NCBI GenBank assembly: GCA_002049455.2
Contig: KV918864.1
Coordinates: 124,001-188,000, forward strand
Reading direction: 5' to 3'
Source: Porphyra umbilicalis
Lineage: Eukaryota; Rhodophyta; Bangiophyceae; Bangiales; Bangiaceae
Length of the DNA: 64,000 bases
The translations under genes and the position numbers were made by a program. The notes under the pieces are model-generated. The model had not been told where the DNA came from. It searched no databases and saw only the letters and a list, made by a program, of their open reading frames with translations. Positions 11,101 to 19,389 of this stretch are shown piece after piece. Positions within the stretch are counted from its first letter, which is position 1. Each line of letters starts with the position of its first letter.

Positions 11101-12065
11101 TGGTGTACGTCGACGATCTACTGTTGGTGGCATCAAGCCTGGCGGCGATCTACAAGATTAAGGACGCTCTGCACAAGCGTTTTGAGATGAAGGACCTGGG
11201 CGAGGCGAAGGTCATCCTCGGGCTAGAGATTAGGCGTGACAAGGCGTTGGGCACCCTCAAGCTGTCGCAGGGCAAGTACGCGGCGCAAGTGCTGGAGAAG
11301 TTCGGGATGGCGGAGTGCAACCCGATCGGAACGCCGCTGGAGGTGGGCCTGCAGCTGGTCAAGGCCGACGAGAGCGACGACACGCTGCCCTACCGCGAAG
11401 CTGTCAGCAGTCTGATGTACCTGATGGTCGGGACACGTCCTGACCTCGCCTTCGCTATCGGGAAGCTGAGTCGGTTTGTTTTGTGCTACGGCAAGGAGCA
11501 TTGGGCGGCGATCAAGCGCGTTCTACGGTACGTCAAGGGTTCGATGGACAAGGGGCTGGTCTCCGACAAGAACTCTTCCTGTGTTCTACAAGGCTTTAGT
11601 GATGCCGACTGGGCGGGTGACCACGAGACGCGACGTTCGACGACGGGCTTCACCTTCATCTTTGGCGGAGCAGCCGTCAGCTGGGGTTCTAAGTTGCAGA
11701 AGACGGTGGAGCTGTCGACGATGGAAGCTGAGTACATGGCTCTATGTGAGGCCAGCAAGGAAGCTGTTTGGCTCAACAAGCTCGTGCAAAGCGTGGCAAC
11801 TCAAGGGCTGCGGACAGCGATCTCGGGCGGGCCGATCAACATCAAGGTCGACAACAGCGGGTGCATTGACTTCTCCAAGAACCCCGTCGAGCACAAGCGC
11901 ACTAAGCACATCGACATTCGCTACCACTTTGTGCGCGAGGCCATCACGACGGACAAGGTGACATTGGAGCATTGTGCAACGGACGATATGGTGGCGGGCC
12001 CGATGACAAAGGAGCTCGGCAAGACCAAGCACGACAAGCATGTCGAGGCCATGGGGCTTTGCTGA
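8139..12065 (+). CDS. Ty1/copia gag-pol polyprotein (1308 aa)
   Basis: A single uninterrupted frame from ATG 8139 to TGA. The Gag part (about 1-225) contains LTETNFHEW and a UBN2-type helical region. A CCHC knuckle CYYCHKFGHISHDC lies near 227-240. The aspartic protease motif WLVDSAASAHM is near 285, the pre-integrase block LWHERLGHVN near 413. The integrase contains HSDLGGP, FTDDFSR, RSDNGGEY and QQNGVAERLNR (about 477-585). The RT contains ETFAPVAKFTT, QMDVKTAFLNGDLDEEVY and VYVDDLLLV (about 876-995). The RNase H contains SDADWAGD, RRSTTGF, STMEAEYMA and KVDNSGCIDF. All catalytic motifs are in place except that the YGLKQ motif reads YVLKQ. The polyprotein would assemble virus-like particles and carry out reverse transcription and integration. 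It looks whole. Confidence 0.96.
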   Translation: MDGGAAGMGGIKIDKLTETNFHEWRQRIKMVLALRDLDDMLDEDGKPTDADARELAVWKRRDTKASAIIGLTLGSEQLEHVSGCKTTAEMWSTLQGVFQRKSLMNKMKARREFYTVEMTVGEGMLGYINRVRNLGENLKAMGGEVTEMDVAMSVLNGLTSKYENLLVALDAKGEDELSLDFVKSRLLQEERRQAVKTTLTKRIGDMALVGANYRGQGRRGDLSKTECYYCHKFGHISHDCPELKAKKQRQDKVAAIAADDGSDSDDAICLVGNAADTDDISKSWLVDSAASAHMCWMRGCFDDYQTTTGRSVTMGDKGSVATAGVGTVVLNVIVHGKTRKIKLEKVLHVPTMGFNLMSVGMMEERGAEVSFKGGKTIIKISDKVAACGTRKSGLYHLDMAPLSDIAAVASLQLWHERLGHVNVAGVKRMIKNKDINGLKCSSMAVKDVCEPCVYGKAAMTPMPSAGRGRVSKRLQLVHSDLGGPMSEPSRGGVLYFGTFTDDFSRWTDVVFLQKKNDLLSEYKKWLTKAQQHTGSKIKILRSDNGGEYVSNAFKALHDENGTTHQTTVPDTLQQNGVAERLNRVLVEMARTMMRHKDVDQDLWADAIKTAVYIKNRVTSRALPVGKTPFELWTGKKPDVSHMRVFGSTCWVVLHKSHIDSKFGDRAAKGVFLGYPDGSKAYKVILDDGKVVKARSVVFAETNVSEVAEVAEELPGDENDEVETGLRSTSDGEDVDADNDDKDDKQDDGSDKSADDNQGCGGSQDTLRRSGRARRPPVEYWRPVSLVAHEALMTYVQAVQGQESAKWQIAMDEEMEAIRKNKTWRLTDRPAKRRVLKGKWVYKVKNKVDKNGNNTTRHKARLCFVGNRQIKGLDFNETFAPVAKFTTIRCILAMTAANGWELHQMDVKTAFLNGDLDEEVYMEQPDGYVDPTYPDKVCRLLQALYVLKQAPKMWYAKLDDFLKSQGFNNIDADACLYLLMDDGEIIIVLVYVDDLLLVASSLAAIYKIKDALHKRFEMKDLGEAKVILGLEIRRDKALGTLKLSQGKYAAQVLEKFGMAECNPIGTPLEVGLQLVKADESDDTLPYREAVSSLMYLMVGTRPDLAFAIGKLSRFVLCYGKEHWAAIKRVLRYVKGSMDKGLVSDKNSSCVLQGFSDADWAGDHETRRSTTGFTFIFGGAAVSWGSKLQKTVELSTMEAEYMALCEASKEAVWLNKLVQSVATQGLRTAISGGPINIKVDNSGCIDFSKNPVEHKRTKHIDIRYHFVREAITTDKVTLEHCATDDMVAGPMTKELGKTKHDKHVEAMGLC

Positions 12066-12100
12066 AAACGAGAACCGCCGCGGCAACAAGCAAGGAGGAG

Positions 12101-12518
12101 TGTTGGACTGTGATGCTCGTCGTCGACTCCACTGGCGGTTCGCGGTTGGACGATGGTCGGTGACCCTTATGGTACCCCACATGGTACATGTGCAAGACGT
12201 GGTCAAGTTGCACACATTTGTGTTGGGTCATCTTGGGGCGTTACTTTTGGCATGTTTTGGATTTGATCTTCGCTTTGCTCTAGTGGCTTTTGATTTGGTG
12301 AGTGATTCGATTTGGTGCGAGGGCGTGGGCGTCGGTGTGGGCGCGAGAGGGGGGAGCACGTGGGCCGGTGGGGACTATTTGAGAGGTGCTCTCGGTTGGG
12401 AGAGGCGGGCGATCCTTAGGACAACCAACAAAGCACGTTCGCATACACACACACAAGCTCAAACCACTCCACCACTTCACCGTGGTCCCCCAACCCCTAT
12501 CCGCATTGCGCATCAACA
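12101..12518 (+). repeat. 3' LTR of the second copia element
   Basis: Same 418 bp as the 5' LTR with three substitutions. It directly follows the AAGGAGGAG purine tract. The sequence just outside (GTATG) nearly matches the 5-bp left flank GTAGG. Confidence 0.95.
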
Positions 12519-13073
12519 GTATGCATTCTGGAGGCACCCAGAGGCACCCGGAGGCCCCCAGAGGCACCCTGCAGGACGTCCTATGGGATTTACAGAGGAG
12601 TTACGTGACACCCTCTTGCGGCGATTCGTGGTCGCGCGCCCAGTCGCTACGCAGCAGGTCGTAATCCGGATACGCCGCGCACGCGGAAGCGCCGTCGTAA
12701 TTGGCCCCTGTTGCGCCACGTTATCGCTCACTGTCGCAGAACGTGCCACACAGACAGGCATTTTGCAGGGCGCTCTCACGCTTCATGTGGGGGGGGGGGG
12801 CAGTACGGGCAGTACGCGGCAGTACGTGGGAGGGGGGGGGGGGCAGTACGGGCAGTACGCTCTCTCTACCCGCACCCCCGCTCGCCCCACCCCCGTTCCC
12901 CTCGCTCCCCCCGCTCCCCCCGCTCCTCCGCTCCCCCCCCGCCCCCTCGCCCCCACCCCCTCCCCCCACCCCCGCAAGCACAGCAACCAATGAAAACGGC
13001 CAGAAACGAGACCGAGAACAACGCAATGAAAAGAGCACAAGCAACTCGAGTAGCAGACACACCATCAAACGCG
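12519..13073. other. GC-rich flank with short repeats, no gene supported
   Basis: Read on the minus strand, the first bases (AATGCATAC) would join the KDZ frame across the copia insertion. 12531-12570 has repeated GAGGCACCC-type 11-mers. 12788-12860 holds two G-tract units each followed by CAGTACGGGCAGTACG. 12870-12975 is a C/T-rich tract. No domain or convincing start is visible. Confidence 0.5.
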
Positions 13074-14086
13074 CTATGAGGTGTTGCTCTCAGTCCCCAG
13101 AGCGCTAGGGAAAAACTCGGGATCCGATGACTGATCGTCACTCTCCGCCGGGCCCGCCGTGCGCGCGAACTGGCGCCGCTCCCAGACCTTCTTCTTGGGC
13201 TTTCGCACCTCCTCCTCAGAGTCGGAGCGGTCAAAGGGGTGGCGTTGCCAGTTGGGCACTCGCCCCACCCCAGCACCCAGCCGACGCGGCACCGAGGGCA
13301 GTGGCGGCAAGCTGAGGCCTGCCAGCTCGTGCCCCCATCCACCTCCGTCATCCCCGCCTCCGCCGCCACCGCCACCGCCTGTCCCACTGCGCGGCGGCGC
13401 ATCGACGGGGGCACCCCCTCCGACGCCACCGCCACCGCCTGCCCCACCGCGCGGCGGCGCATCGACGGGGGCACCCCCCCTGCCGACACCGCCACCGCCT
13501 GCCCCACCGCCTGCCCCACCGCCCGGCGGTGCATCGGCGGGGGCACCCCCCCCGCCGCGACCGCCACTGCCTGCCCCACCGCCCGGCGGCAAATCGGCGG
13601 GGGCACAACCACTGCCTGCGCCACCGCCACCATCATCACCCGCACCACCATGTGCCGGCGCGTGGTCGCCGCCACTGCTCGCCCCACCACCGTCTTCGTC
13701 CTCGTCATCCCCATCCCCGTCGAGGTCCACGACCTCCTTCCGCGCCGCCACCCAGTTGCGCACCATCTGTCTCAGGCTTGCGTGCTCGCTCTCAGTAACG
13801 TCCTCGTCGTCGGCGCGGGCATTCACGTTGACGCCCAAGTGGACAGCGGGGGGCTCTCCTTCTTCGGGGGAGTGGGGAATGGTTGCCCGGTCGTCCTCGT
13901 CCTGGTTGTCTTGAAGAGCTTGGCCCAGTAGTCTCCTGACTCATCAACCTCCACATGCAGGTAAGTCAACTCTTTCGCCCAAGCGGCGCGCCCCGCTTTC
14001 ATCTTCCCGCCGTGCAGCACGCACTCGTTCACCTTCCTGCCGTCCGCAGAGAGGTACTCTCCCTCCAGGCAAATACGAATCTGCAT
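13074..14086 (-). CDS. Unidentified protein gene, downstream part (Gly/acid-rich)
   Basis: I do not recognise this protein. On the minus strand a good acceptor-like stretch (GACCCATGCAG near 14081) precedes a frame reading IRICLEGEYLSADGRKVNE and WAKELTYLHVEVDESGDYWAKL. The acidic continuation (QDNQDEDDR, VNVNARADDEDVTESEHAS) is in another frame, so there is either a one-base shift or a short intron near 13900. A Gly/Pro/Asp tract encoded by 60-bp repeats follows, then SLPPLPSVPRRLGAG, KPKKKVWERRQFART and an acidic end. It is probably one gene with 14419-15000. It could be a host nuclear protein or a second gene of the KDZ element. The frame change makes a decayed copy possible. Confidence 0.4.
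13395..13610. repeat. 60/72-bp coding minisatellite
   Basis: Four units marked by GCATCGACGGGGGCACCCC and variants at about 13400, 13460, 13532 and 13592, spaced 60, 72 and 60 bp. On the minus strand they encode GGAPVDAPPRGGAGGGG-like repeats. Lengths are multiples of three, so copy-number changes would keep the frame. Confidence 0.7.
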
Positions 14087-14418
14087 GGGTCACAGACACA
14101 CGAGCCATAGAGACGACACACTCAAGCAACTCCGTGGCTTCTAGTGCCCGTCAGTATCGGCCAGTACCTCAATGGTACCCCCTACAGCGCTTTTGAAACA
14201 CCCCAGCCACAGTACACTCTCCGTCCATGGCGCCAATAACGTAACTTGCTCAGCACAAAGACCAGCGTGGCGAGCACCGTCGAGGCCAGTGCGTCTCCGT
14301 CATCCCCTTCAGGAAAGGTGTACTTGTCCGGGTTCCCACCACAGTGGGAAACCACAGCCAGGAAGGCGTTGAGGACTCCCCGACGCCCGTTGGCACCCCT
14401 GAGGTACCCCCGGCGATG

Positions 14419-15000
14419 TCAGAACCGCCTTGTCTCCGCCTTTGATGTACCGCCGTAGCCGCTGCCCGCCATCCACGCCCGAAAGACACAGTCCTTGAGG
14501 TTAAAGTGTACGTTGTTGCGCGTCTTACCTAGCCACGGCTTGAGCATCTTGGAGCTGGGGAGCTTCGAGTGATTGACCGCGAGGACGGAGAAGTTGATCA
14601 GCAGGTGCTTTTCAGCGTCCTTCTTGTCGACTTTGGCCACCTCCATCACGACGGCCGCTGGAAACGGCCCGAGGGTCTCGCGGGAGTGGTACACGTCGTC
14701 GTTGGTGGACGGCGCCAGGATGCCATTGTGCATGCGCTTTATGAGGCAGCTGGGCAGCGCCTGGATCCGTGGTTTGCCCCTCGTGCCCCTCGGAAGCGCG
14801 TCCTCGCTTGCCGTGCCACCCGCAATGGCCTTTGCCGCTGGCCGCGACCGGGGTGACAGCTTGCTCAGTGATAGCGGGGTGACAGTTGCCGGTGGCTCCC
14901 CATCCAAACCAGAGCCGGTAGTATCAGCGCCGTCGGCATCTGCTAAGGGGCTGACTCCACGACGACGCTTGGCCGCGGGAGCAAATGTCTTGGCGTATGC
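14419..15000 (-). CDS. Unidentified protein gene, upstream part
   Basis: The minus-strand frame reads GVSPLADADGADTTG, KIAGG-like Ser/Ala-rich sequence, then an ordered segment with SRETLGPFPAAVVMEVAKV, DKKDAEKHLLINFSVLAVNH and KTRNNVHFNLKDCVFRAWM before a possible donor GGTACATC near 14450. The ordered segment has mixed hydrophobic/charged composition unlike the repeat-derived ORFs around it, which is the main evidence that it is real. The frame stays open to 15789, but beyond about 15000 it is only GC-rich low complexity, so the true start is unknown. The gap 14090-14450 would be an intron. No family recognised. Confidence 0.4.
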   Translation of the reverse strand, partial: AYAKTFAPAAKRRRGVSPLADADGADTTGSGLDGEPPATVTPLSLSKLSPRSRPAAKAIAGGTASEDALPRGTRGKPRIQALPSCLIKRMHNGILAPSTNDDVYHSRETLGPFPAAVVMEVAKVDKKDAEKHLLINFSVLAVNHSKLPSSKMLKPWLGKTRNNVHFNLKDCVFRAWMAGSGYGGTSKAETRRF

Positions 15001-15230
15001 TTGTGCGTCCTCCACTCGCCCCCAGTCCCCTACCCACCCGCCCTTCTTTCCCCGGCCGTCCTCCTTCCACGCGCCCCCCCCCCCCCCCCCGCGTGACGAG
15101 CGCGCGGGGCGCGCCTCCGCCGCCGCCGCGCGCGGGCGCGCCCGCCGACGCGCCCGCCGACGGGCGTGGCGTGCCGCCGGCGCGCCCGCTGCCCCGCCTG
15201 ACGACCACCCGCCGCAGCTGCTGCCGCCGC

Positions 15231-15284
<54 letters not shown>

Positions 15285-15398
15285 GGCCGGGTGTCGACGT
15301 GCGACCGGCGGCCGCCGCGCAGGGCGGCGCCACGCCGCCCGCCGTGGACGCCGGCCGTGCGTGTTTTGGGGGGGGGGGCGGGGGGGGGGCCGCGCGTG
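15001..15398. other. GC-rich low-complexity DNA
   Basis: Contains CCG/GCC triplet runs (about 15210-15290) and G/C homopolymers. All frames are open because A/T-containing stop codons are rare. I see no gene. Confidence 0.6.
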
Positions 15399-16240
15399 GG
15401 GGGGAACCCCGAGTGCGGCCCCACCGTCGCCGGGCGTCCCGCGCTGCGGCCCGCGCGGCGGCCGGCGGCGGCCGCGGCGGTGCCGGCTGCCGCCGCGGAC
15501 AAGAGGCGGGGGAGGGGGGGGGGGGGTGCGACCCGCGTCCGCGGGTGCCCCCCACGGCGGACGTGTCGCGGGTGGTGGTGGTGGCGCGAAGGCCCCCACG
15601 CCGGTGCGCCCCGGGGCGCGCCGGCGTGGCGCGCGGCGGGTCGGCGCACGGTGGGCGCGGCGGGGGGGGGGGACTACCCCGCGGGCGGAGCGACCGCACG
15701 ACGCGCGCCGCTACGCGTGGCGGGAAAGGCCGGGCCACCCGTTTGACGTACGCGCTCGACGCAGAGCCCCAAGACAAGAAAAAACACAATAAACGGGGCG
15801 CGCCCCACGGGGGTGCCAGCCGAGACCGCGGTCAACCCGCCACCCCTCCCGCCGCGCGCTTGCAGTGGTTCAGCTCGACCCCGCCCTCCCCCCCATCCCC
15901 CCCCCCCTCCCCCCCTGGCAGCCACCGGTGCCCCCGCACGCGCGCGTCGTCGTTGCCGACGGCGGCGGCGGCAGCGGCGGCCGCCCCGCCCGCCGCCCGA
16001 CTCGCCCGCCGCGCCGCGCGCCCGCGACGCGCGGCGGTGGCGGGTGCAGACGGCGCGCTCGCGGCGCGCCGCCCCGCGCGCCGCCCCGGCGACGCGCGGG
16101 GCCCCCACCGCCACACCGCCCCGCAGCGCGCGGGCGCACGACGGCGGGGCCCCGAGGCGGCCACGTTGGCGACGAGCGCGGCGAGCGCCGAGGCGGAGGG
16201 TCGGGGGGGACCGTCGCCGCTGTCGCGGCCGCTCGTCCCC
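15399..16240 (+). repeat. Copy A of a dispersed GC-rich repeat
   Basis: Shares a long colinear block with 34783-35630. Shared landmarks are AACCCCGAGTGCGGCCCC, GGCGTGGCGCGCGGCGGGTC, GGAAAGGCCGGGCCACCCGT, CGGGGCGCGCCCCACGGGGG and GCCGACGGCGGCGGCGGCAG. The only A-rich patch, AAGACAAGAAAAAACACAAT near 15772, is also at the matching place in copy B. No ORF is conserved in a single frame between copies, so it looks non-coding. The two copies are in the same orientation. Confidence 0.7.
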
Positions 16241-16961
16241 CCGCCGCGCGCGCCGCCGCCCCCGTCGCGGGGGCGGGTGCACCCACGTGTGCATCCCCCC
16301 CCCACCACCGTCGGCGGCGGGCGCCCGCCACGCGTGCCGGCGGTACACGCCCCCGGTTCCACGCCGCGCCCCCCCTGCACGCCGTCCGCCCCCCCCGTGC
16401 GTCTCGACGCTACGCGCGGCGGCGGCACACCTCCCTTGCGCCCCTCTCTGGCGCCTAGCTACCCCTTTCCACCCCCCCCCTCCCGCAGCCCTTTGACCCC
16501 ACCCCCCCCGCCCTTGTCTTGATCGTGCCCGTTTGCTCTGCCCCGTGCGCCCGCTGCCGGCGGCATTGGTACTCGCTGCGGTACTGGGTGGGCGGGCCTT
16601 GCCGGCGGCGTGCGCGCCGTCTGGCACCTCCGCACGTGGCGCAGCCGCGTCGACCGGCGGCCGCCGCCGCGAGCGTGACGGGTCTCGGCGGCGGTGGCGG
16701 CGGGGGTGCCCCCCCCACATGGGCGCGGCCACCCTCCGCTGCTCGCCCGTTTTTATTTTTTTTATTTTGCCAGCCATTTCCCCACCCCCGAGCACCCTCC
16801 GCACCGACGCCAGTGTTTTGGTCACCGCCCGTGATCGCCGTCGCCGCTCCGCCTGTGGCCCCCCGCACAGTCGGGGGCTGGGCGGCCTGGTGCCCGCGCG
16901 GGGCCGCGCCGTCATGCCGGGCGCCAGGCCAACGCCCGCCCACTCGCTGGTGCGGCCGCCC
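16241..16961. other. GC-rich DNA downstream of copy A, no gene supported
   Basis: Poly-C tracts near 16465 and 16500, and a T-rich TTTTTATTTTTTTTATTTTG patch at 16750. Similarity to the matching part of copy B fades here. No protein feature is convincing. Confidence 0.5.
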
Positions 16962-17205
16962 CGACGGCCGCCGCCACGACACTGACGGCCGCCGCCACGA
17001 CACTGACGGCCGCCGCCACGACACTGACGGCCGCCGCCACGACACTGACCGCCGCCGACACGACACTGACGGCCGCCGCCACGACACTGACGGCCGCTGC
17101 CACGGCACCGACAGCCGCCGCCACGGCACTGACGGCCGCCGCCACGGCACTGACGGCCGCCGCCACGGCACTGACGGCCGCCGCCGCGTCGCCGATGGAC
17201 GCCGC
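16962..17205. repeat. 21-bp minisatellite, about 11 copies
   Basis: Unit GACGGCCGCCGCCACGACACT. Units 1-6 carry CGACACT, later ones CGGCACT, so the array has two variant halves. The unit is seven codons, producing GRRHDTD on plus and AAAVSVV on minus; neither is evidence of a gene. There are no unique spacers, so it is not a CRISPR. Confidence 0.85.
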
Positions 17206-18175
17206 CGGCGGCCTCGCATCTCGCGCACCCCCTTGCCCCCGCCTTTGCGCCGCTGCCGGCCGCCAGGGTCGGTCGCCAGCCGCTGCCACGCCGCGTGCGC
17301 CGGCCTCCCTTCGCCGCCCTCCCCCCCCCCCATCCTCGTGCAGCACGCGTGGCCGCCGGCCACCACCGCCGCCGCCGCCGCCGCGGGCGGCGCCGCAGCC
17401 ACCTACCCCGACGGTCGGCGGCAGCGGCTGCGACGGCGGCGGCGTCAGCGGCAGCGGCGGCGGCAGCGGCGGCGGCGGCGGCTGTGGCGGTGGCGGTGGC
17501 ACGCGCGAAGGCGGCTGCATGCGGGCCGCGCGGCCGCTCAAGCGGCCGCCACCCCGCTGCCGCGCTGCGTTAAGGAGCACTCCTGGCTCTAGTGGCGGTG
17601 CGTCGGCGGTTGCAGCGTCCCGGGGGGGGTGGGGGTGCGGGTGGGGGGGAGGGGGGGAAAGAGGAGACTGGGGCCCTTCCGGCCCGTCGGCGGGCGGCCT
17701 ATGACGCGCGCCCGCGGCGGCGGTGGCGACGGCCGTGTCGGGCGGCCGCGGCCTCGTCGGGAAGCCTCCGTGGGGAGGGTCGTCCTTCCGTCGTAGACCG
17801 CGCGTCGGACGGGCGCGTCGGCGGAGGTGCAACCACTGTCGGCGGCCACTCTAGACCACGAAGACGCGTACCCACGGCAGATACCTCTTTGCGATGACTT
17901 TTTTTCGTTCCCTGACGTTGCAATGCGTGTGGAGGACTTATGTGGGGGGGGGGGAGCTGGGCGTCGGGGTGGTGGAGGGGAGGGGAGCTGGGCGTTAAGG
18001 TGGGAGGGGTGCGGATAGGTGGGCGACGTGGTGGTGGTAGGGGGTTCTCGTGCTCCTCAAAAGGCTCGTTGCATTGTCCTCAGGCGCTCTGCTGTGGGTG
18101 GGTCAAAATCCCTTTCTTTTTCCATTTTTTCACTCGCTCTTTTCACAACACACCAACAAACATCCATCCGCCCAC
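17206..18175. other. GC-rich to mixed DNA, no gene supported
   Basis: 17410-17510 is a GGC-type triplet-rich tract. 17930-18010 is a G-rich tract with two GGGGAGCTGGGCGT units. From 18100 base composition becomes mixed (CTTTCTTTTTCC, CAACACACCAACAAACATCC), consistent with the 3' flank of the minus-strand ORF that ends at 18176. Confidence 0.5.
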
Positions 18176-18685
18176 TTAACCTTTCTTGGAAGACACACGG
18201 CGGACAGGCGTGGGCACTGGCGACGGCGTGCGCGGAGGTAATGCACACTGCTTCCGATGCTCTTCAGTCCCAGGGGCTAGGCGGCCGACACAGCTGACCG
18301 CCTCTACAGCACGGTCGAAGGCGCGGACGTCCCGCTCTGCCTGGATGGCCGCCTCCCGCGCCGCGTCCAGGGGACCCTTCAGAAGAGATACAGTCTCGCG
18401 GGAGACGCTCAGGCGCAGACGCGCCAGCGCCTGGCGCCGCAAAAGCGGCTCTTCGACGTCATCTGCATGGAGTCGCAGCTGCTCTTTGAGCTCTTCACAG
18501 CCAACAGACGACCGCTGGCGCCCGCGCTGGGCGTCGACGGAAAGGCCGGGGCGGCGGTCCCGTTCAGAATTATGACGGTCAGCACCAGCGTTGCTTGTAG
18601 AGATGGGGCGAGGGGGCGCCACATGCCTAGGGGCGGCGAGAAGGACGGTCGTCGTAGGCATCACGGGGGGGGGGGGCAGTGTCAC
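18176..18685 (-). CDS. Hypothetical helical protein
   Basis: A 169-residue minus frame. Residues 55-135 form a continuous amphipathic, Leu/Arg/Glu-rich stretch (EELKEQLRLHADDVEEPLLR, LARLRLSVSRETVSLLKGPL, AEIQAERDVRAFDRAVEAV-like) that looks like a long helix or coiled coil. The flanks are Pro/Ser/Arg-rich and the end is basic (VRRVSSKKG). I do not recognise the family. C-terminal helical regions like this occur in accessory proteins of plant and algal transposons, but that is only resemblance. The start is uncertain; the frame may continue through an upstream exon. Confidence 0.4.
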   Translation of the reverse strand: MTLPPPPVMPTTTVLLAAPRHVAPPRPISTSNAGADRHNSERDRRPGLSVDAQRGRQRSSVGCEELKEQLRLHADDVEEPLLRRQALARLRLSVSRETVSLLKGPLDAAREAAIQAERDVRAFDRAVEAVSCVGRLAPGTEEHRKQCALPPRTPSPVPTPVRRVSSKKG

Positions 18686-19160
18686 CCAGAGGAGTAGCCG
18701 AGGCCGTCGGTACGGGATGCATTGAACGAGGCGCCGCGTCGGCTGACGTGACAGGAGGGGTGGCCGTCGCCGGAGTGGGGCGAAGGGGTGACTCGTGGCG
18801 GGGGGTGAGGGTAGAGGAAGAGGCCATTACGCTGGCGAGTGGGCAGTGGAGATTGTGTCGGATGGCAGTGCTTACGTTCTGGTGCGCCATCTTGGCATGT
18901 GCCGTGTCCTGATGTACTGCTCGCGGGCACGAGTGGGAAGAGGAATACAGTCTATCAAAGACGATCGCCCGCGCGCCGCTACCTGTAGACGCTGTGGACA
19001 GCGGGTGCGCCGCTCGTGGCCACCCGGGTGTGCTCCCAATTTGTGCGCGGCCATCTGTTCCAGGGACGTGATGCTGATGTGGCAGCCGCCTGAAGCGCAA
19101 GGCTCTGCAGCGGAACGGTGCGAAGAATAGGAGTCATTAGAAGGGGGGGGCAGGGGGGAG
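18686..19160. other. Intergenic, no gene supported
   Basis: Mixed composition with ORFs of about 100 codons on both strands. None has a domain, and the opposing frames are equally open. Confidence 0.4.
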
Positions 19161-19254
19161 TCTGGATGCCTTTCGGGTAGGAGGCTACTTCTGTTGCCGT
19201 GCGCGCATGCGCGCACGGCAACGGAAGTCGCCTCCTGCCCGAAAGGCATCCAGA
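19161..19254. repeat. 94-bp near-perfect palindrome without spacer
   Basis: Arm 19161-19207 (TCTGGATGCCTTTCGGGTAG...) is followed at once by its reverse complement 19208-19254, with three mismatches in 47 bp. The centre is GCGCGCATGCGCGC. An RNA from either strand would form one uninterrupted 46-47-bp hairpin. Confidence 0.9.
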
Positions 19255-19389
19255 CGCACGCGTGCGCGCACGGGATGCAATCCTGCGTCGCGCGCCCCCG
19301 GATCCATGGAGATCCGTGGCACATTCCACAATCTTCCACCTCGCCGATGGCGCGACGCAGCCCTTTCGTCGTCTGTGTCTGTGGTGGGG

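Larger units (their letters stand above)
7560..12518 (+). mobile_element. Ty1/copia LTR retrotransposon, looks whole
   Basis: The element is 4959 bp. It has two 418-bp LTRs (7560-7977, 12101-12518), each starting TGTTGG and ending TCAACA, with three differences between them (about 99.3% identity). It has a primer-binding site directly after the 5' LTR, one long gag-pol frame and a purine tract (AAGGAGGAG, 12092-12100) directly before the 3' LTR. The flanking 5-mers GTAGG (7555-7559) and GTATG (12519-12523) match at four of five positions and are the likely target duplication. It sits at the 5' end of the minus-strand KDZ transposase gene, so it is younger than that element. It looks whole and recent. 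Confidence 0.95.

Noticed and set aside
16962-17205. CRISPR-like regular repeat
   Set aside because: The units abut without unique spacers, and the window is eukaryotic.
15001-18000. Many ORFs of 150-650 codons on both strands in the GC-rich blocks
   Set aside because: TAA, TAG and TGA are rare at this composition, so all six frames stay open. The translations are Ala/Arg/Pro/Gly low complexity, overlap each other and have no domain.
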